From positions 24,254-88,253 of the forward strand of contig JAFLBL010000017.1 of assembly GCA_017303855.1 (NCBI GenBank): DNA of 64,000 bases, given 5' to 3'. Positions 9,127-18,119 of this stretch are shown one piece after another. The first letter of the stretch is position 1. The number at the start of each line of letters is the position of its first letter. A program made the position numbers and the translations under genes. The DNA comes from Chitinophagales bacterium. Its GTDB lineage: Bacteria; Bacteroidota; Bacteroidia; Chitinophagales; Chitinophagaceae. The notes beneath the pieces were generated by a model. The model saw only the letters and a list, made by a program, of their open reading frames with translations. It ran no database searches and was not told where the DNA came from.

Positions 9127-11010
9127 ATGACACAGGAAAAAGGTACAATTTCGATTAACACGGAAAATATTTTTCCGATTATTAAAAAATTCCTCTATTC
9201 CGACCACGAGATTTTTCTTCGTGAACTCGTAAGCAATGCCGTGGATGCCACGCAGAAAATCAAGAGATTAGGCTCACTGGGTCATTACAACCAGGAACTG
9301 GGCGAACTGAAAATCCGTGTTGCCGTGGATCCGGATGCCAAAACCATCACCATTTCCGACAGTGGTATTGGTATGACCGCGGAGGAAATTAAAAAGTATA
9401 TCAACCAGGTGGCTTTTTCCGGGGCTACCGAATTCATGGAAAAATTCAAGGAAGCCAATGATGCCAATGAAATAATCGGCCGCTTTGGTTTAGGATTTTA
9501 TTCCTCCTTTATGGTGGCGGAACGCGTGGAGATCCAGACCCTTTCCTACCAGGAAGGCAGCACCCCGGCCCGCTGGACCTGCGATGGCAGTACCGAATTT
9601 GAAATCAGTGACGGAACCCGGACCGAACGCGGTACCGACGTCATTCTCTATATCAACGAGGACTCCGCTGAGTTCCTCGACAAACAACGGATTCAGGGTA
9701 TCCTGGATAAATACGCGAAGTTTCTGCCCGTTCCGGTGCAATTCGGTACCCGCAGTAATTCCGAACCCGACGGCGAGGATGAAAACGGGAAGCCCAAATA
9801 CAAAACGGTGGAAGTTGATAATATAATCAATAACACCAATCCGATCTGGACCAAGGCGCCCAATGAACTGAAGGATGAGGACTATCTTGATTTTTACCGT
9901 GAGCTCTATCCGTTTCAGGATGATCCCCTGTTCTGGATCCACCTGAATGTAGACTATCCCTTTAACCTGACCGGTGTGCTCTATTTCCCCAAACTGAAGA
10001 ATGATTTTGAAGTACAGAAAAATAAAATCAAACTCTTCAGCCGCCAGGTATTTATTACCGACGAGGTAAAAGATATCGTACCGGAATTTTTATTACTGCT
10101 GCACGGGGTGATTGACTCGCCCGATATTCCGCTGAATGTAAGCCGCTCCTTTCTGCAGAGCGACAGCAACGTAAAAAAGATCAACAGTTATATCAGTCGT
10201 AAAGTGGCGGAGAAACTGGCGGAACTGTTCAAAAAAGAACGTAAGTCTTTTGAAGAAAAATGGAGCGATATCGGCATGTTTGTGAAATACGGCGCCCTGA
10301 GTGATGAGAAATTCTATGAAAAGGCGAAGGAGTTTATCCTGCTGACCAATACCAATAAAGAGAATTATACACTGGAAGAATACCAGACAAAAGTGAAAGA
10401 CTTCCAGACGGATAAAAACGGGCAGCTGGTTTACCTCTATACCGCGGATGCCGAATACCAGCACAGCTATATTGCCGCCGCTGAAAAGAAAAATTATGAT
10501 GTACTGTTGATGAACAGTCCGATCGATACGCATTTTATCCATCACCTGGAAATGAAACTGGAGAAAACCTCCCTGAAGCGGGTGGATGCGGATGTGTTGG
10601 ATAAGCTGATCGAAAAGGAAGATGCGGCCACCCATAAACTGACCAGTGAAGAAACGGAAAAGCTCAAAGCCATTTTTGATAAAGCCATCAGCAACCCTTC
10701 CATGAAAGTGGAAGTGGAAAGCGGTGCCGATGACAGCTTCCCGGTTACCATTACCATGGAAGAATGGATGCGCCGGATGAAAGACATGAGCAAACTCGGC
10801 GGCGGCATGAACTTTTACGGTGCCATGCCCGATAATTACAAAGTGTCTGTAAACGGCAATCATAAACTGATCGCAAAAATTCTCGGTGCGGATGAAGCAC
10901 AGCAGACCGTATTGGCCAAACAGGCATTTGATCTTGCCCTGCTGGCACAGGGAATGCTGAAAGGCGCCGACCTCACCGCATTCGTTGAGCGTAGTGTGAA
11001 CGTGCTGTAA
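9127..11010 (+). CDS. htpG: Molecular chaperone HtpG (Hsp90)
   Basis: 627 residues, the normal length for bacterial Hsp90. The N-terminal GHKL ATPase motifs are visible: FLRELVSNAVDATQKI (the Asn/Asp pair that binds nucleotide and Mg), TISDSGIGMT, and GRFGLGFYSSFMVA for the lid. The middle domain shows SRQVFITDEV and LNVSRSFLQSD with the conserved catalytic-loop Arg. The C-terminal dimerisation domain includes the typical insertion of hydrophobic residues before the end (LALLAQGMLKGADLTAFVERS). It assists folding and stress recovery in the cytoplasm. Transcribed alone, with a clear intrinsic terminator after the stop. Confidence 0.98.
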   Translation: MTQEKGTISINTENIFPIIKKFLYSDHEIFLRELVSNAVDATQKIKRLGSLGHYNQELGELKIRVAVDPDAKTITISDSGIGMTAEEIKKYINQVAFSGATEFMEKFKEANDANEIIGRFGLGFYSSFMVAERVEIQTLSYQEGSTPARWTCDGSTEFEISDGTRTERGTDVILYINEDSAEFLDKQRIQGILDKYAKFLPVPVQFGTRSNSEPDGEDENGKPKYKTVEVDNIINNTNPIWTKAPNELKDEDYLDFYRELYPFQDDPLFWIHLNVDYPFNLTGVLYFPKLKNDFEVQKNKIKLFSRQVFITDEVKDIVPEFLLLLHGVIDSPDIPLNVSRSFLQSDSNVKKINSYISRKVAEKLAELFKKERKSFEEKWSDIGMFVKYGALSDEKFYEKAKEFILLTNTNKENYTLEEYQTKVKDFQTDKNGQLVYLYTADAEYQHSYIAAAEKKNYDVLLMNSPIDTHFIHHLEMKLEKTSLKRVDADVLDKLIEKEDAATHKLTSEETEKLKAIFDKAISNPSMKVEVESGADDSFPVTITMEEWMRRMKDMSKLGGGMNFYGAMPDNYKVSVNGNHKLIAKILGADEAQQTVLAKQAFDLALLAQGMLKGADLTAFVERSVNVL

Positions 11011-11030
11011 GGAAAAGAAGTTAAATTAAA

Positions 11031-11075
11031 AGCGGGAAGCCTGAGATCCTACTCATGGGCTTCCCGCTTTTTTTA
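11031..11075 (+). terminator. Intrinsic terminator of htpG
   Basis: An 11-bp perfect stem (11031-11041 with 11058-11068, AGCGGGAAGCC and its complement) is preceded by A-residues and followed by a run of seven T. It ends only about 28 bases before the start of the next gene, which therefore needs its own promoter or depends on read-through. Confidence 0.9.
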
Positions 11076-11102
11076 CTAACTTTCCTTTTTAACCCTTTTC
11101 CC

Positions 11103-14100
11103 ATGCGGCTGATCAGGCAAAGTTTACTCTGGTTTAAAGAAGGTAATTCCGATAAAGTATATGAAATCGATCTTTGTGAAGCAGGAACGGACAAATATGT
11201 AGTCAACTTCCGGTATGGCCGCAGAGGAGCCGTACTGAAAGAAGCGACCAAGACGCCTGTTCCTGTTTCGCTGGCGGAAGCCGAAAAAATCTATACCGAT
11301 GTAGAATCGGAAAAAATCCAGAAAGGATATACCGAAACCGGCAGCAGTTCGGGAAGCGCTGTAAAAGCACCCGTCTTTGCTTTAAACGTTCCGGCTCCGC
11401 CTGCAGCCGGTGACTGGTCAGTTCTCCCGCCCGGCCGTTCAAAAGCCATTCTTCAGCGTTTACAACAGGCGGTATCTTCGGATACGCGTTCCCGTTTCCC
11501 CTGGAAAACATCCCGGGTAATCTGGAAAGCCGGCGTGTATAAAATTCAGGAAGCGGTACCTTTTATTTTGCATTTATACAATAGCGGTGACCAGCTGCAG
11601 CAATACAGTTGCGTATGGGCACTGGCCCGTTGCGGTGGTTCTGCAGCCACGGAGGCCTTGCAAAATCTGGCTGCCAATCATCCTTTGCCCGCCATTAAAA
11701 AAATAGCCGGTGCCGGTTTACTGAAACACCTGACCGGTGCGGAAAAGGAAGTACAGACCGGGACATACCTGAACAACCTGCCTGCTGAAATAAAAAATGC
11801 GGTGCTGGCCGGGAATACAGCAGCGCTTGAAACCCTGCTCACCGAACATATCAACCAGCAACCGGTTTCACTCCAATGGCTGGAGCCGCTCTACCTGCTG
11901 ACGCATACCAGAAAGGAATTACGGCCATTGCTGAATAAAATTATTCGTGAGCTTCCCCTGAAACCCGGATACTTCCGGCATACAAGATCCATTTATAAAC
12001 TGGCAGAACTGCTGGATGATTATGAAGTGCTGGCCCTGCTTGCCATACGCTTTGAAAAAGAAGAAGCCTATTTCACCCATTTCCTTTCAGCAGCCGCTAA
12101 AATTAATAAAGCGGAAATTTTTATTGAAGGACTCGGGGAATATTTTACACCGGGTGCAGAACTGAAAAAACAAAACAGCCGGCTGGCATTTTCACAGAAA
12201 ACAAAAAAATACCTGGCAAGGCGTACAAGAAGACAATTACGCCAGCTGGGACAAACCGGCAATATTGATTATGTAAAACTGGCCACGGGATTACTCCTGC
12301 AATATGAAGCAGCATCCGATACCCGTCCGCCATTTTCCACATACAAATTCAGTAGTGTCAATGGCCGTTATCAGCAGGTGGAGCAACGGCATCCGGAATC
12401 CGCACAGGCGGTTTACCTGCATTATATACTACAGGGGGCTAACCCTGAACTGGAGCTGATCAATAACGGAAGCACCTGGCGTTACAGCAATCATCAGGCA
12501 GCGGCACGCGCACCGGAAAGTCCGAAGCAATCCGGCGGGTTCCTTAAAAAAATCAGCAGTCTTTTCAGTAAAAAGAAAACGGTTGATGAAGTCAGTCAGC
12601 CCGAACCGGCGGCAACAGTAACCGGTTTACTGGCCTTCGTTCCTTATATCGATCTCTGGAACCAGTTGCCACAGGCCTATATCCAGTTATTGATGAATGC
12701 GCGGATGGATGATATACACCTGTTTGCTCATCTCGGTTTGACCACCCATCCGCAGTATGCGGAGATTAAAAACAGGCTGGATAAAGCTGCCTGTATAAAA
12801 CTGCTGCTGTCCGCTTTTGCGCTTCCGGCCGAATTTGGATTTACCATTACCCGTGAAAAATTTGAAAACAGTCTGCCGGATGATGATCTTGTAAATGCCC
12901 TGCTTGATGCTGCACATATACCTGCCCGTGAAACCGGCCGGCAATGGACGGAGAAATACAGCAGCACATTGTTTCAGCAAAGCGGGTTTATCGCCGGACT
13001 CCTGCTGGCCCGTTACCCGGAGATCCGCTCCTGGGGAAAAGACCTGATCGGCCGCCAGTCATTACCCGACGATCTGCGGTTAGCCGTAACCGGTAAAACT
13101 ATTGCCGGTCTGATGAAATTTACCGGTACTGCTGCAGAAGAGGAAGTCATAATCCGCGAAGCCACGGACAATCTGTTTGCCCTGTTTAACCGGGAAGTCA
13201 AAGAAACCGGTTTGCCGGTCATTGCCGATCTGCTGGCTCACGGGCATCCCGCCGTATTACTGGCCGGGTTAAAAATGCTGAAAGCAAAAGCCGATAAAAT
13301 AAAACCGGAAGAATTATCTGATGAGTTTATTTTCAGTTTACTCCATCATGCTTATGCGCCGGTACGTGAAGAAGGGATTGCCTTGTTAAAAATGCAGCCG
13401 GCTACCGTATTACTGCAACGGAAAGAAGGCATACTGGATGCCTGCCTTTCCTCATTTGATAATGTACGCAACCAGTTACCTCCGCTCATTCAGAAAATGG
13501 CGGAAGCGGATCGTTCATTTGGCATTGCCGCGGCCGAATACCTGATGCCCTGGCTGCTACGGAAAGAGTCGGTAGAAGGGTTGCATAACAGTGTGAGCCG
13601 TTTGCTTTGCAATGAACTGAGCAACTATTTACAGCATGCCGATAAAGACCGGGCCCTGCATCTGCTGTATTCACATTATCCCGCGGCACAAAATGTAGGA
13701 GTAACCATTCTGGAAAAATATACGGATCCGGCACAACTGACCCTGCCACAGGTGGTGGCCCTTGGCGGTCATGAGAACCTGACGGTACGCGAATGGTGTC
13801 AACGGTTCTACCTTGCTGAAATACCCCGGATACGTTTTGAAAAAGCGGAGGCCATCAGGCTGCTTGAATCAAAATGGGAAGACAGCAGGCTGTTTGCCAT
13901 GCAGTTTTTCCGGGAGCATTTCCGTATGGAAGACTGGGATAGCAGCACCCTGATCACACTGGCCGATTCCGTAAAACCGGAAGTGGAAGCGTTCGGAAGG
14001 GAACTGATCACTAAATTTTTCGATAGTGATAACGGGGAGGAATACCTGCTGAAACTGAGCCAGCATCCCGGTGAAAAAATGCAGCTGTTCGCCACCAATT

Positions 14101-14405
14101 ATCTCGAACGCTTCGCGGCCGATAATACGGAAAGGCTCAACGGACTCGCTTTTTATTTCCGGTCTGTGCTCACCCGGGTCAATAAAAGCCGGATAGCCAA
14201 AGACAGGATCTATCGTTTCCTGTTGACCGAAGGCCGCAAGTCACCGGAGGCTGCAGGAATCGTGGGACGGCTTTTATCCGATATATCCGCAACCGCAGTG
14301 TCGCGGGATAAATCAAAATGTATAGAAATCCTGCTGCAGCTGAACGCGCTGTATGCGCTGGACACCCCGTTGCAGGTAAAAGAAACAGAAACCCGGACCG
14401 TATAA
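11103..14405 (+). CDS. Retron-associated WGR + ARM/HEAT-repeat protein
   Basis: 1100 residues from ATG 11103; a start 48 bases upstream would lie on the terminator and is unlikely. Residues about 5-85 form a WGR domain (SLLWFKEGNSDKVYEIDL, NFRYGRRGAV, IQKGYTE), a fold seen in PARPs and MolR-like proteins that touches nucleic acid. The rest is alpha-helical, with many repeats of 30-45 residues of ARM/HEAT type (for example VPFILHLYNSGDQLQQYSCVWALARCGG and ADLLAHGHPAVLLAGLKMLKAK). No enzymatic motif is visible. It is followed after 30 bases by a SWIM-finger gene, and then by a retron RNA and RT. From memory, retron type XIII is defined by an ARM-repeat protein plus a winged-helix/SWIM protein next to the RT, and this set fits it. 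Expected role: sensor or effector part of an anti-phage retron. Confidence 0.8.
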   Translation: MRLIRQSLLWFKEGNSDKVYEIDLCEAGTDKYVVNFRYGRRGAVLKEATKTPVPVSLAEAEKIYTDVESEKIQKGYTETGSSSGSAVKAPVFALNVPAPPAAGDWSVLPPGRSKAILQRLQQAVSSDTRSRFPWKTSRVIWKAGVYKIQEAVPFILHLYNSGDQLQQYSCVWALARCGGSAATEALQNLAANHPLPAIKKIAGAGLLKHLTGAEKEVQTGTYLNNLPAEIKNAVLAGNTAALETLLTEHINQQPVSLQWLEPLYLLTHTRKELRPLLNKIIRELPLKPGYFRHTRSIYKLAELLDDYEVLALLAIRFEKEEAYFTHFLSAAAKINKAEIFIEGLGEYFTPGAELKKQNSRLAFSQKTKKYLARRTRRQLRQLGQTGNIDYVKLATGLLLQYEAASDTRPPFSTYKFSSVNGRYQQVEQRHPESAQAVYLHYILQGANPELELINNGSTWRYSNHQAAARAPESPKQSGGFLKKISSLFSKKKTVDEVSQPEPAATVTGLLAFVPYIDLWNQLPQAYIQLLMNARMDDIHLFAHLGLTTHPQYAEIKNRLDKAACIKLLLSAFALPAEFGFTITREKFENSLPDDDLVNALLDAAHIPARETGRQWTEKYSSTLFQQSGFIAGLLLARYPEIRSWGKDLIGRQSLPDDLRLAVTGKTIAGLMKFTGTAAEEEVIIREATDNLFALFNREVKETGLPVIADLLAHGHPAVLLAGLKMLKAKADKIKPEELSDEFIFSLLHHAYAPVREEGIALLKMQPATVLLQRKEGILDACLSSFDNVRNQLPPLIQKMAEADRSFGIAAAEYLMPWLLRKESVEGLHNSVSRLLCNELSNYLQHADKDRALHLLYSHYPAAQNVGVTILEKYTDPAQLTLPQVVALGGHENLTVREWCQRFYLAEIPRIRFEKAEAIRLLESKWEDSRLFAMQFFREHFRMEDWDSSTLITLADSVKPEVEAFGRELITKFFDSDNGEEYLLKLSQHPGEKMQLFATNYLERFAADNTERLNGLAFYFRSVLTRVNKSRIAKDRIYRFLLTEGRKSPEAAGIVGRLLSDISATAVSRDKSKCIEILLQLNALYALDTPLQVKETETRTV

Positions 14406-14435
14406 TAAGCATTCATTAAAGACAATTGTTCTTGC

Positions 14436-16100
14436 ATGTTATTTAATTACCGATTTGCCGGATCTTCCACTGTCAGCAGCAGCGCTTATGCCACCGGGCT
14501 GAGCTTTGCTCCTGACCTGCTGCGCGACAGTGCCTGGTTTGTGGGCAAACTGAATAAGAAGATCGCCTTTCGCGAAGCCATTTCCGCGCTGCATGATGTG
14601 GTGGTCAGTGACCTGCGCTTTAAACCCAAAGACAAAACCGCCTATAAAGAATGGGTGGCACAGCATGAAGCCCTTTTTCTGGCTGAATACATGGCAGGGT
14701 ATGATGCCGCCGCGGCCGATAAACGGGTAGAAGAAGTAAAACAGGAACTGCAGCTGCTGCGGACTGAAAAGGAGAAACTAATGGGTCCCTATAACCGGGC
14801 AAAAAGCAGGTACTTCAATTACCTGTATCAAAAAGACCGGGATGCCTGGTTTGTACTGGATCCGGTCATTACCATTCATCCGGACGAATTGTTTTTTGAA
14901 TGTTTCAGCCAGGACGAATCGACATACGGAAAACTCGGCTGTAATTATAATGTATTCACACAGCTGGATGATTATAAATGCGGCACTACCAATGTGGATT
15001 ATTCAGCTGCGCTATATGAGGAGTTTCAGAAAATCAGGGAGTACAAGGATACCGAGCTAAAGATTGATCCATCCGGTTTTGCCGTGCAAACTACTAATGA
15101 GGATGTGTATAAAGAAGTAAAGATTGATCTGCCGGACAGCTGGGTACGGGGCTTTCTGCAAGTGAGCAGTGCCATGACTTTGCCGGGTATTCAGTTTGAT
15201 CTGCACCCGATGGATATACACAGTATCTGTTCCCTGCTTCGCCGGTTTAAAGAGAAAAAAGGTCCCCGCGCGCTGCGTTATATTCTTGTACCCGGACAGC
15301 CTGTAAAAGTGCAGCTCGAACCCTGGGGGATGGAAGTAATCTGTGCCCGGAGTATTTACACCGGATCACAGGCGCAGGAGATCAGAACCTGGGGACGGCG
15401 CCGGTTGCATATCCTGGAACGGTTAATACCCGTAGCTAAAAAATTTACCGTGCAGTTACTCGGTAACGGTTTACCCGCCTTTTATATAGCGGATCTGGGC
15501 GATATGAATTTCACCCTTGGACTGAGTGGCTGGACGGCCAATGACTGGAGCCATGCCGGCAATTTTGATCTGCTGGCACCACGCATGCAGGTGGATGATA
15601 CAATTAAACAGAAAGTAATAACCGCGTTGAAACAGACCTGGCTGGGTACTGCGGAGGAGATAGCCACGGCGGCATCCGTAAAATCAGGTGAAGCCGCGGG
15701 AGCCCTGAGTGCATATACACAGGCAGGCAGGGTTATATATGATATCAATAAGCACGTGTACCGCCTGCGTGAACTCAGTCGCGAACCCCTGCCGTTTGAC
15801 AAACTTCGTTTCAGCAATCCGCAGGAAGAACTGGCGGAAGAAATGCTGAAAACACAGGAAGTAAAGTTCACGGCCACTGCATTGGAAGGCAACCAGACCG
15901 AACTGAAGGGAACGGTAAAAGGCAAGCGCAAAACATTTTCGGCCTCCATGCAGATAGACGGAGATGAACGACTGAAATCGGCACAATGTGATTGCAGTTT
16001 TTATGGGGAAAACAAACTGCGTAAAGGGCCATGTGAGCACATGCTGGCTGTACGACAGGCTTGGAGTAAATCGAGGATACAGGAAACCGTGAAAATATAA
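14436..16100 (+). CDS. Retron-associated SWIM zinc-finger (WHSWIM-type) protein
   Basis: 554 residues. Near the C-terminus a SWIM zinc finger is visible as CDCSFYGENKLRKGPCEHML (CxC...CxH, about residues 516-535), preceded by beta strands TELKGTVKGKRKTFSASMQID as in other SWIM proteins. The N-terminal two thirds contain a charged coiled segment (VEEVKQELQLLRTEKEKLMG, about 93-112) and a region with winged-helix-like character; no catalytic motif is apparent. SWIM fingers bind DNA or protein. The gene is 30 bases after the WGR-ARM gene and 58 bases before the retron RNA, so it is the second protein partner of the retron. Function of this pair in phage defence is inferred from the known type XIII retron layout. 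Confidence 0.82.
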   Translation: MLFNYRFAGSSTVSSSAYATGLSFAPDLLRDSAWFVGKLNKKIAFREAISALHDVVVSDLRFKPKDKTAYKEWVAQHEALFLAEYMAGYDAAAADKRVEEVKQELQLLRTEKEKLMGPYNRAKSRYFNYLYQKDRDAWFVLDPVITIHPDELFFECFSQDESTYGKLGCNYNVFTQLDDYKCGTTNVDYSAALYEEFQKIREYKDTELKIDPSGFAVQTTNEDVYKEVKIDLPDSWVRGFLQVSSAMTLPGIQFDLHPMDIHSICSLLRRFKEKKGPRALRYILVPGQPVKVQLEPWGMEVICARSIYTGSQAQEIRTWGRRRLHILERLIPVAKKFTVQLLGNGLPAFYIADLGDMNFTLGLSGWTANDWSHAGNFDLLAPRMQVDDTIKQKVITALKQTWLGTAEEIATAASVKSGEAAGALSAYTQAGRVIYDINKHVYRLRELSREPLPFDKLRFSNPQEELAEEMLKTQEVKFTATALEGNQTELKGTVKGKRKTFSASMQIDGDERLKSAQCDCSFYGENKLRKGPCEHMLAVRQAWSKSRIQETVKI

Positions 16101-16134
16101 ATGAACAGGATCGGATTTTTTAACAACAGTAAAC

Positions 16135-16142
16135 TATATTTG
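16135..16142 (+). promoter_or_regulatory. -7 element of the retron RNA promoter
   Basis: TATATTTG matches the Bacteroidota -7 consensus TAnnTTTG exactly. Transcription would start near 16148-16150, about ten bases before the a1 repeat, which is where retron RNAs normally begin. The -33 element is weak (TTT rather than TTG near 16115-16118). Confidence 0.65.
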
Positions 16143-16149
16143 ATAACCT

Positions 16150-16407
16150 TATTTCGTGTTCTTTGACAGAGGGTCGTTTGGCATTGCACCTTGCTTCCTG
16201 AAAAGGAAAGAACGATGTTTCGTCGTTCATGCAACATGACTCGTTCATGCATCACCAAATGTAATCTTTACTATGGCATACACGTACCAGTGTACCTTTC
16301 CCGGTGCAGGCACGTGGTGCCATAATGGTACACTGGTACGTGTATGCCTGGCGTTGATTAATTTGGTCCGCGGCAGGCACGAAGGCGCAGCCACCCTCTG
16401 TCAGAAC
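16150..16407 (+). ncRNA. Retron msr-msd RNA
   Basis: About 250 bases with all expected parts. a1 (16158-16174) and a2 (16393-16407) are inverted repeats: an 11-bp perfect core TGACAGAGGGT/ACCCTCTGTCA plus GTTC/GAAC after a two-base bulge. msr part: hairpins at 16195-16208 (TTCCT/AGGAA), 16210-16228 (GAACGA/TCGTTC) and 16229-16252 (ATGCA/TGCAT). msd part: an outer stem 16254-16266 with 16356-16367 (12 bp, one bulged G) encloses a perfect 22-bp stem 16275-16296 / 16327-16348 and an apical hairpin GGCAC/GTGCC. a2 abuts the first ATG of the RT gene. The branching guanosine is probably one of the two G at 16180-16181, just after a1; that detail is inferred. The RT would copy the msd into a hairpin msDNA. 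Confidence 0.88.
16275..16348 (+). repeat. msd long perfect inverted repeat
   Basis: Arms 16275-16296 and 16327-16348 are perfectly complementary over 22 bp with a 30-base loop that itself holds a 5-bp hairpin (16309-16313/16317-16321). In the reverse-transcribed msDNA it would form the main double-stranded stem. Confidence 0.95.
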
Positions 16408-17916
16408 ATGAATTTTTTCTCTCCGATTATGGCTGACACCCATCTTACCCGACAACAGATTTATGACCGGATCCGGGAATCATCGAAGGATGAATATATC
16501 CTGGAAGAAATGAAACGCCTCGGTTTCTGGAAATCAAAAGAGAGCAGCAGCATTGTGCCCGAACTGATGATTAAGAAAGAAACCGGATTGCAGCAGGAAC
16601 TCAACCGCCTGTTTGAACAAAAAAGAAAATACCAGAACAAGGAAGCGGTACTAAAGGAAATGCGGCAGAAGCGGATGGAGGAAGCCAAACGCAAACGGGA
16701 AGAAACCAAAAAGAAACGGGAACAGCAACGGGCGGATAAAGCGGCCGCCTGGCAAAAGAAAAAAGAAACCAGCATTCTGTATGCCGGGGAGAATGTGTCT
16801 GCCGGCATGAATTCAACCGAAACAAAACCGGATATCCTGCAACGTTACGGACTGCCGTTGTTTACGGATGAACTGAGTCTGGCTGCCGGTCTCGGTATTA
16901 CCATCAACGAACTCCGTTTTCTCAGTTTTTCCCGTATCGTATCCACGGTTAGTCATTACCGGAAGTTTTATCTCCCCAAAAAATCAGGGGGCAAAAGACT
17001 GATAGCCGCGCCGATGCAACGCTTAAAAGAGGCGCAGTACCATGTACTGGAACAGGTACTCAATAAAGTGGTATTGCATGATGCCGCCAACGGGTTTGTA
17101 AAAAAACGTTCGATTGTAACCAATGCGCAACAGCATGTAGGCAAAACCCTTTTACTGAACCTGGATATAAAGGATTTTTTTCCAACGGTGGATTATAAGC
17201 GGGTAAAAGGCGTATTCCGTAAACTGGGTTATGCGGAAAAAATCAGTACCCTGCTGGCCCTGATCTGTACGGAAGCACCGACGGATGAAGTAAGTATAGA
17301 CGGAAAAAATTATTTTGTACAGAAAGGCAATCGCGTACTCCCGCAAGGGGCTCCCACCAGTCCCGCCCTTACCAATATCCTTTTTTATAAATGTGATAAG
17401 CGACTGCAGGGACTGGCCGCCAAAACCGGTTGCACGTATACACGCTATGCGGATGATATCAGTTTCTCCACCAATAGTAATACGCTAAACCCGCAGCAAC
17501 TGATCTGGCGGATTAAAAGGATTCTCACCGATGAAGGATTTACGGTGCATCCTGAAAAGATCAGGGTGATGCGGCAAAGCAGCAAGCAGGAAGTAACCGG
17601 GGTGGTGGTAAATAAGAAACTCAATATTGACCGTAAGAAAATGCGGCAGTTCCGCGCCCTGATCCATACGCTGAAGACCAAGGGTCCGGACGCCATACAT
17701 TGGGGACAAAGCCATCCCGCTTATGCCATACCGGGATACCTGCAGTTTATCACTATGGTAAATCCGGAAAAAGGCGCGTTGCTTAAAAATGCACTCACGC
17801 CCTTGCTTGATAAAATTCCTAAACCGGTTCGTATCACGCAATCTCCGCAACCTGGCAAGCCCGATACCAGCGGTGAAGCGCCGAAAGAAGGGGGAGATTG
17901 GTGGAATGTGGTGTAA
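16408..17916 (+). CDS. Retron-type reverse transcriptase
   Basis: 502 residues from ATG 16408, directly after the a2 repeat; ATG 16429 (MADTHLTRQQ) is an alternative start. The N-terminal 120 residues are charged and helical (a Lys/Arg/Glu-rich segment at about 70-115). The RT domain follows: LYLPKKSGG-like RT1/2 (YLPKKSGGKRLIAAP), region X motif NAQQH at 239-243, LDIKDFFPTVDY with catalytic Asp at 253, QGAPTSPALTN, YADD at 347-350 and region Y VTG at 396-398. NAxxH plus VTG is the signature that separates retron RTs from group II intron RTs. The C-terminal thumb should recognise the msr. It copies the adjacent msd into msDNA. The N-terminal charged extension is longer than in many retron RTs. 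Confidence 0.93.
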   Translation: MNFFSPIMADTHLTRQQIYDRIRESSKDEYILEEMKRLGFWKSKESSSIVPELMIKKETGLQQELNRLFEQKRKYQNKEAVLKEMRQKRMEEAKRKREETKKKREQQRADKAAAWQKKKETSILYAGENVSAGMNSTETKPDILQRYGLPLFTDELSLAAGLGITINELRFLSFSRIVSTVSHYRKFYLPKKSGGKRLIAAPMQRLKEAQYHVLEQVLNKVVLHDAANGFVKKRSIVTNAQQHVGKTLLLNLDIKDFFPTVDYKRVKGVFRKLGYAEKISTLLALICTEAPTDEVSIDGKNYFVQKGNRVLPQGAPTSPALTNILFYKCDKRLQGLAAKTGCTYTRYADDISFSTNSNTLNPQQLIWRIKRILTDEGFTVHPEKIRVMRQSSKQEVTGVVVNKKLNIDRKKMRQFRALIHTLKTKGPDAIHWGQSHPAYAIPGYLQFITMVNPEKGALLKNALTPLLDKIPKPVRITQSPQPGKPDTSGEAPKEGGDWWNVV

Positions 17917-17930
17917 AAGGTGAAAACACA

Positions 17931-18080
17931 AGGTCCCTCCTTCCCTTCGATAAACTCAGGGTAAACTCGGGATGACGTTTGTATTGGAGGGGGAGCAATA
18001 TAAGGTCCCTCCTTCGTCGGGATGACAGAATGTATGGGGGGAAGAAATAATAGATCTCTCGCTACGCTCGAGATGACAGT
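17931..18080. repeat. Three REP-like units after the retron
   Basis: Three units with the pattern GGTCCCTCCTTCG...CGGGATGAC (17932-17977, 18004-18026, 18053-18077), the last as GATCTCTCGCTACGCTCGAGATGAC-like sequence. Each is an imperfect palindrome around CTTCG/CGGGA. Such units are scattered in Bacteroidota genomes as extragenic palindromes. They occupy most of the spacer between the convergent RT and amidohydrolase genes. Confidence 0.65.
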
Positions 18081-18097
18081 GCTACCGGCACTGTCAT
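18073..18097. terminator. Hairpin between convergent genes
   Basis: ATGACAGTGC (18073-18082) and its perfect complement (18088-18097) form a 10-bp stem with a five-base loop. It sits between the convergent RT and amidohydrolase genes and can act in either direction, although the flanking T tracts are weak. Confidence 0.6.
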
Positions 18098-18119
18098 TGT
18101 ATTTATGAAATTTTACATT

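Noticed and set aside
10093..10863. 256-codon frame antisense to htpG
   Set aside because: Shadow of a GC-biased conserved gene; His/Phe-rich product without family likeness.
16273..16407. N-terminal extension of the RT from ATG 16273
   Set aside because: This stretch is the msd/a2 part of the retron RNA; the extension would be translated from the structured RNA and has no likeness to RT N-termini.
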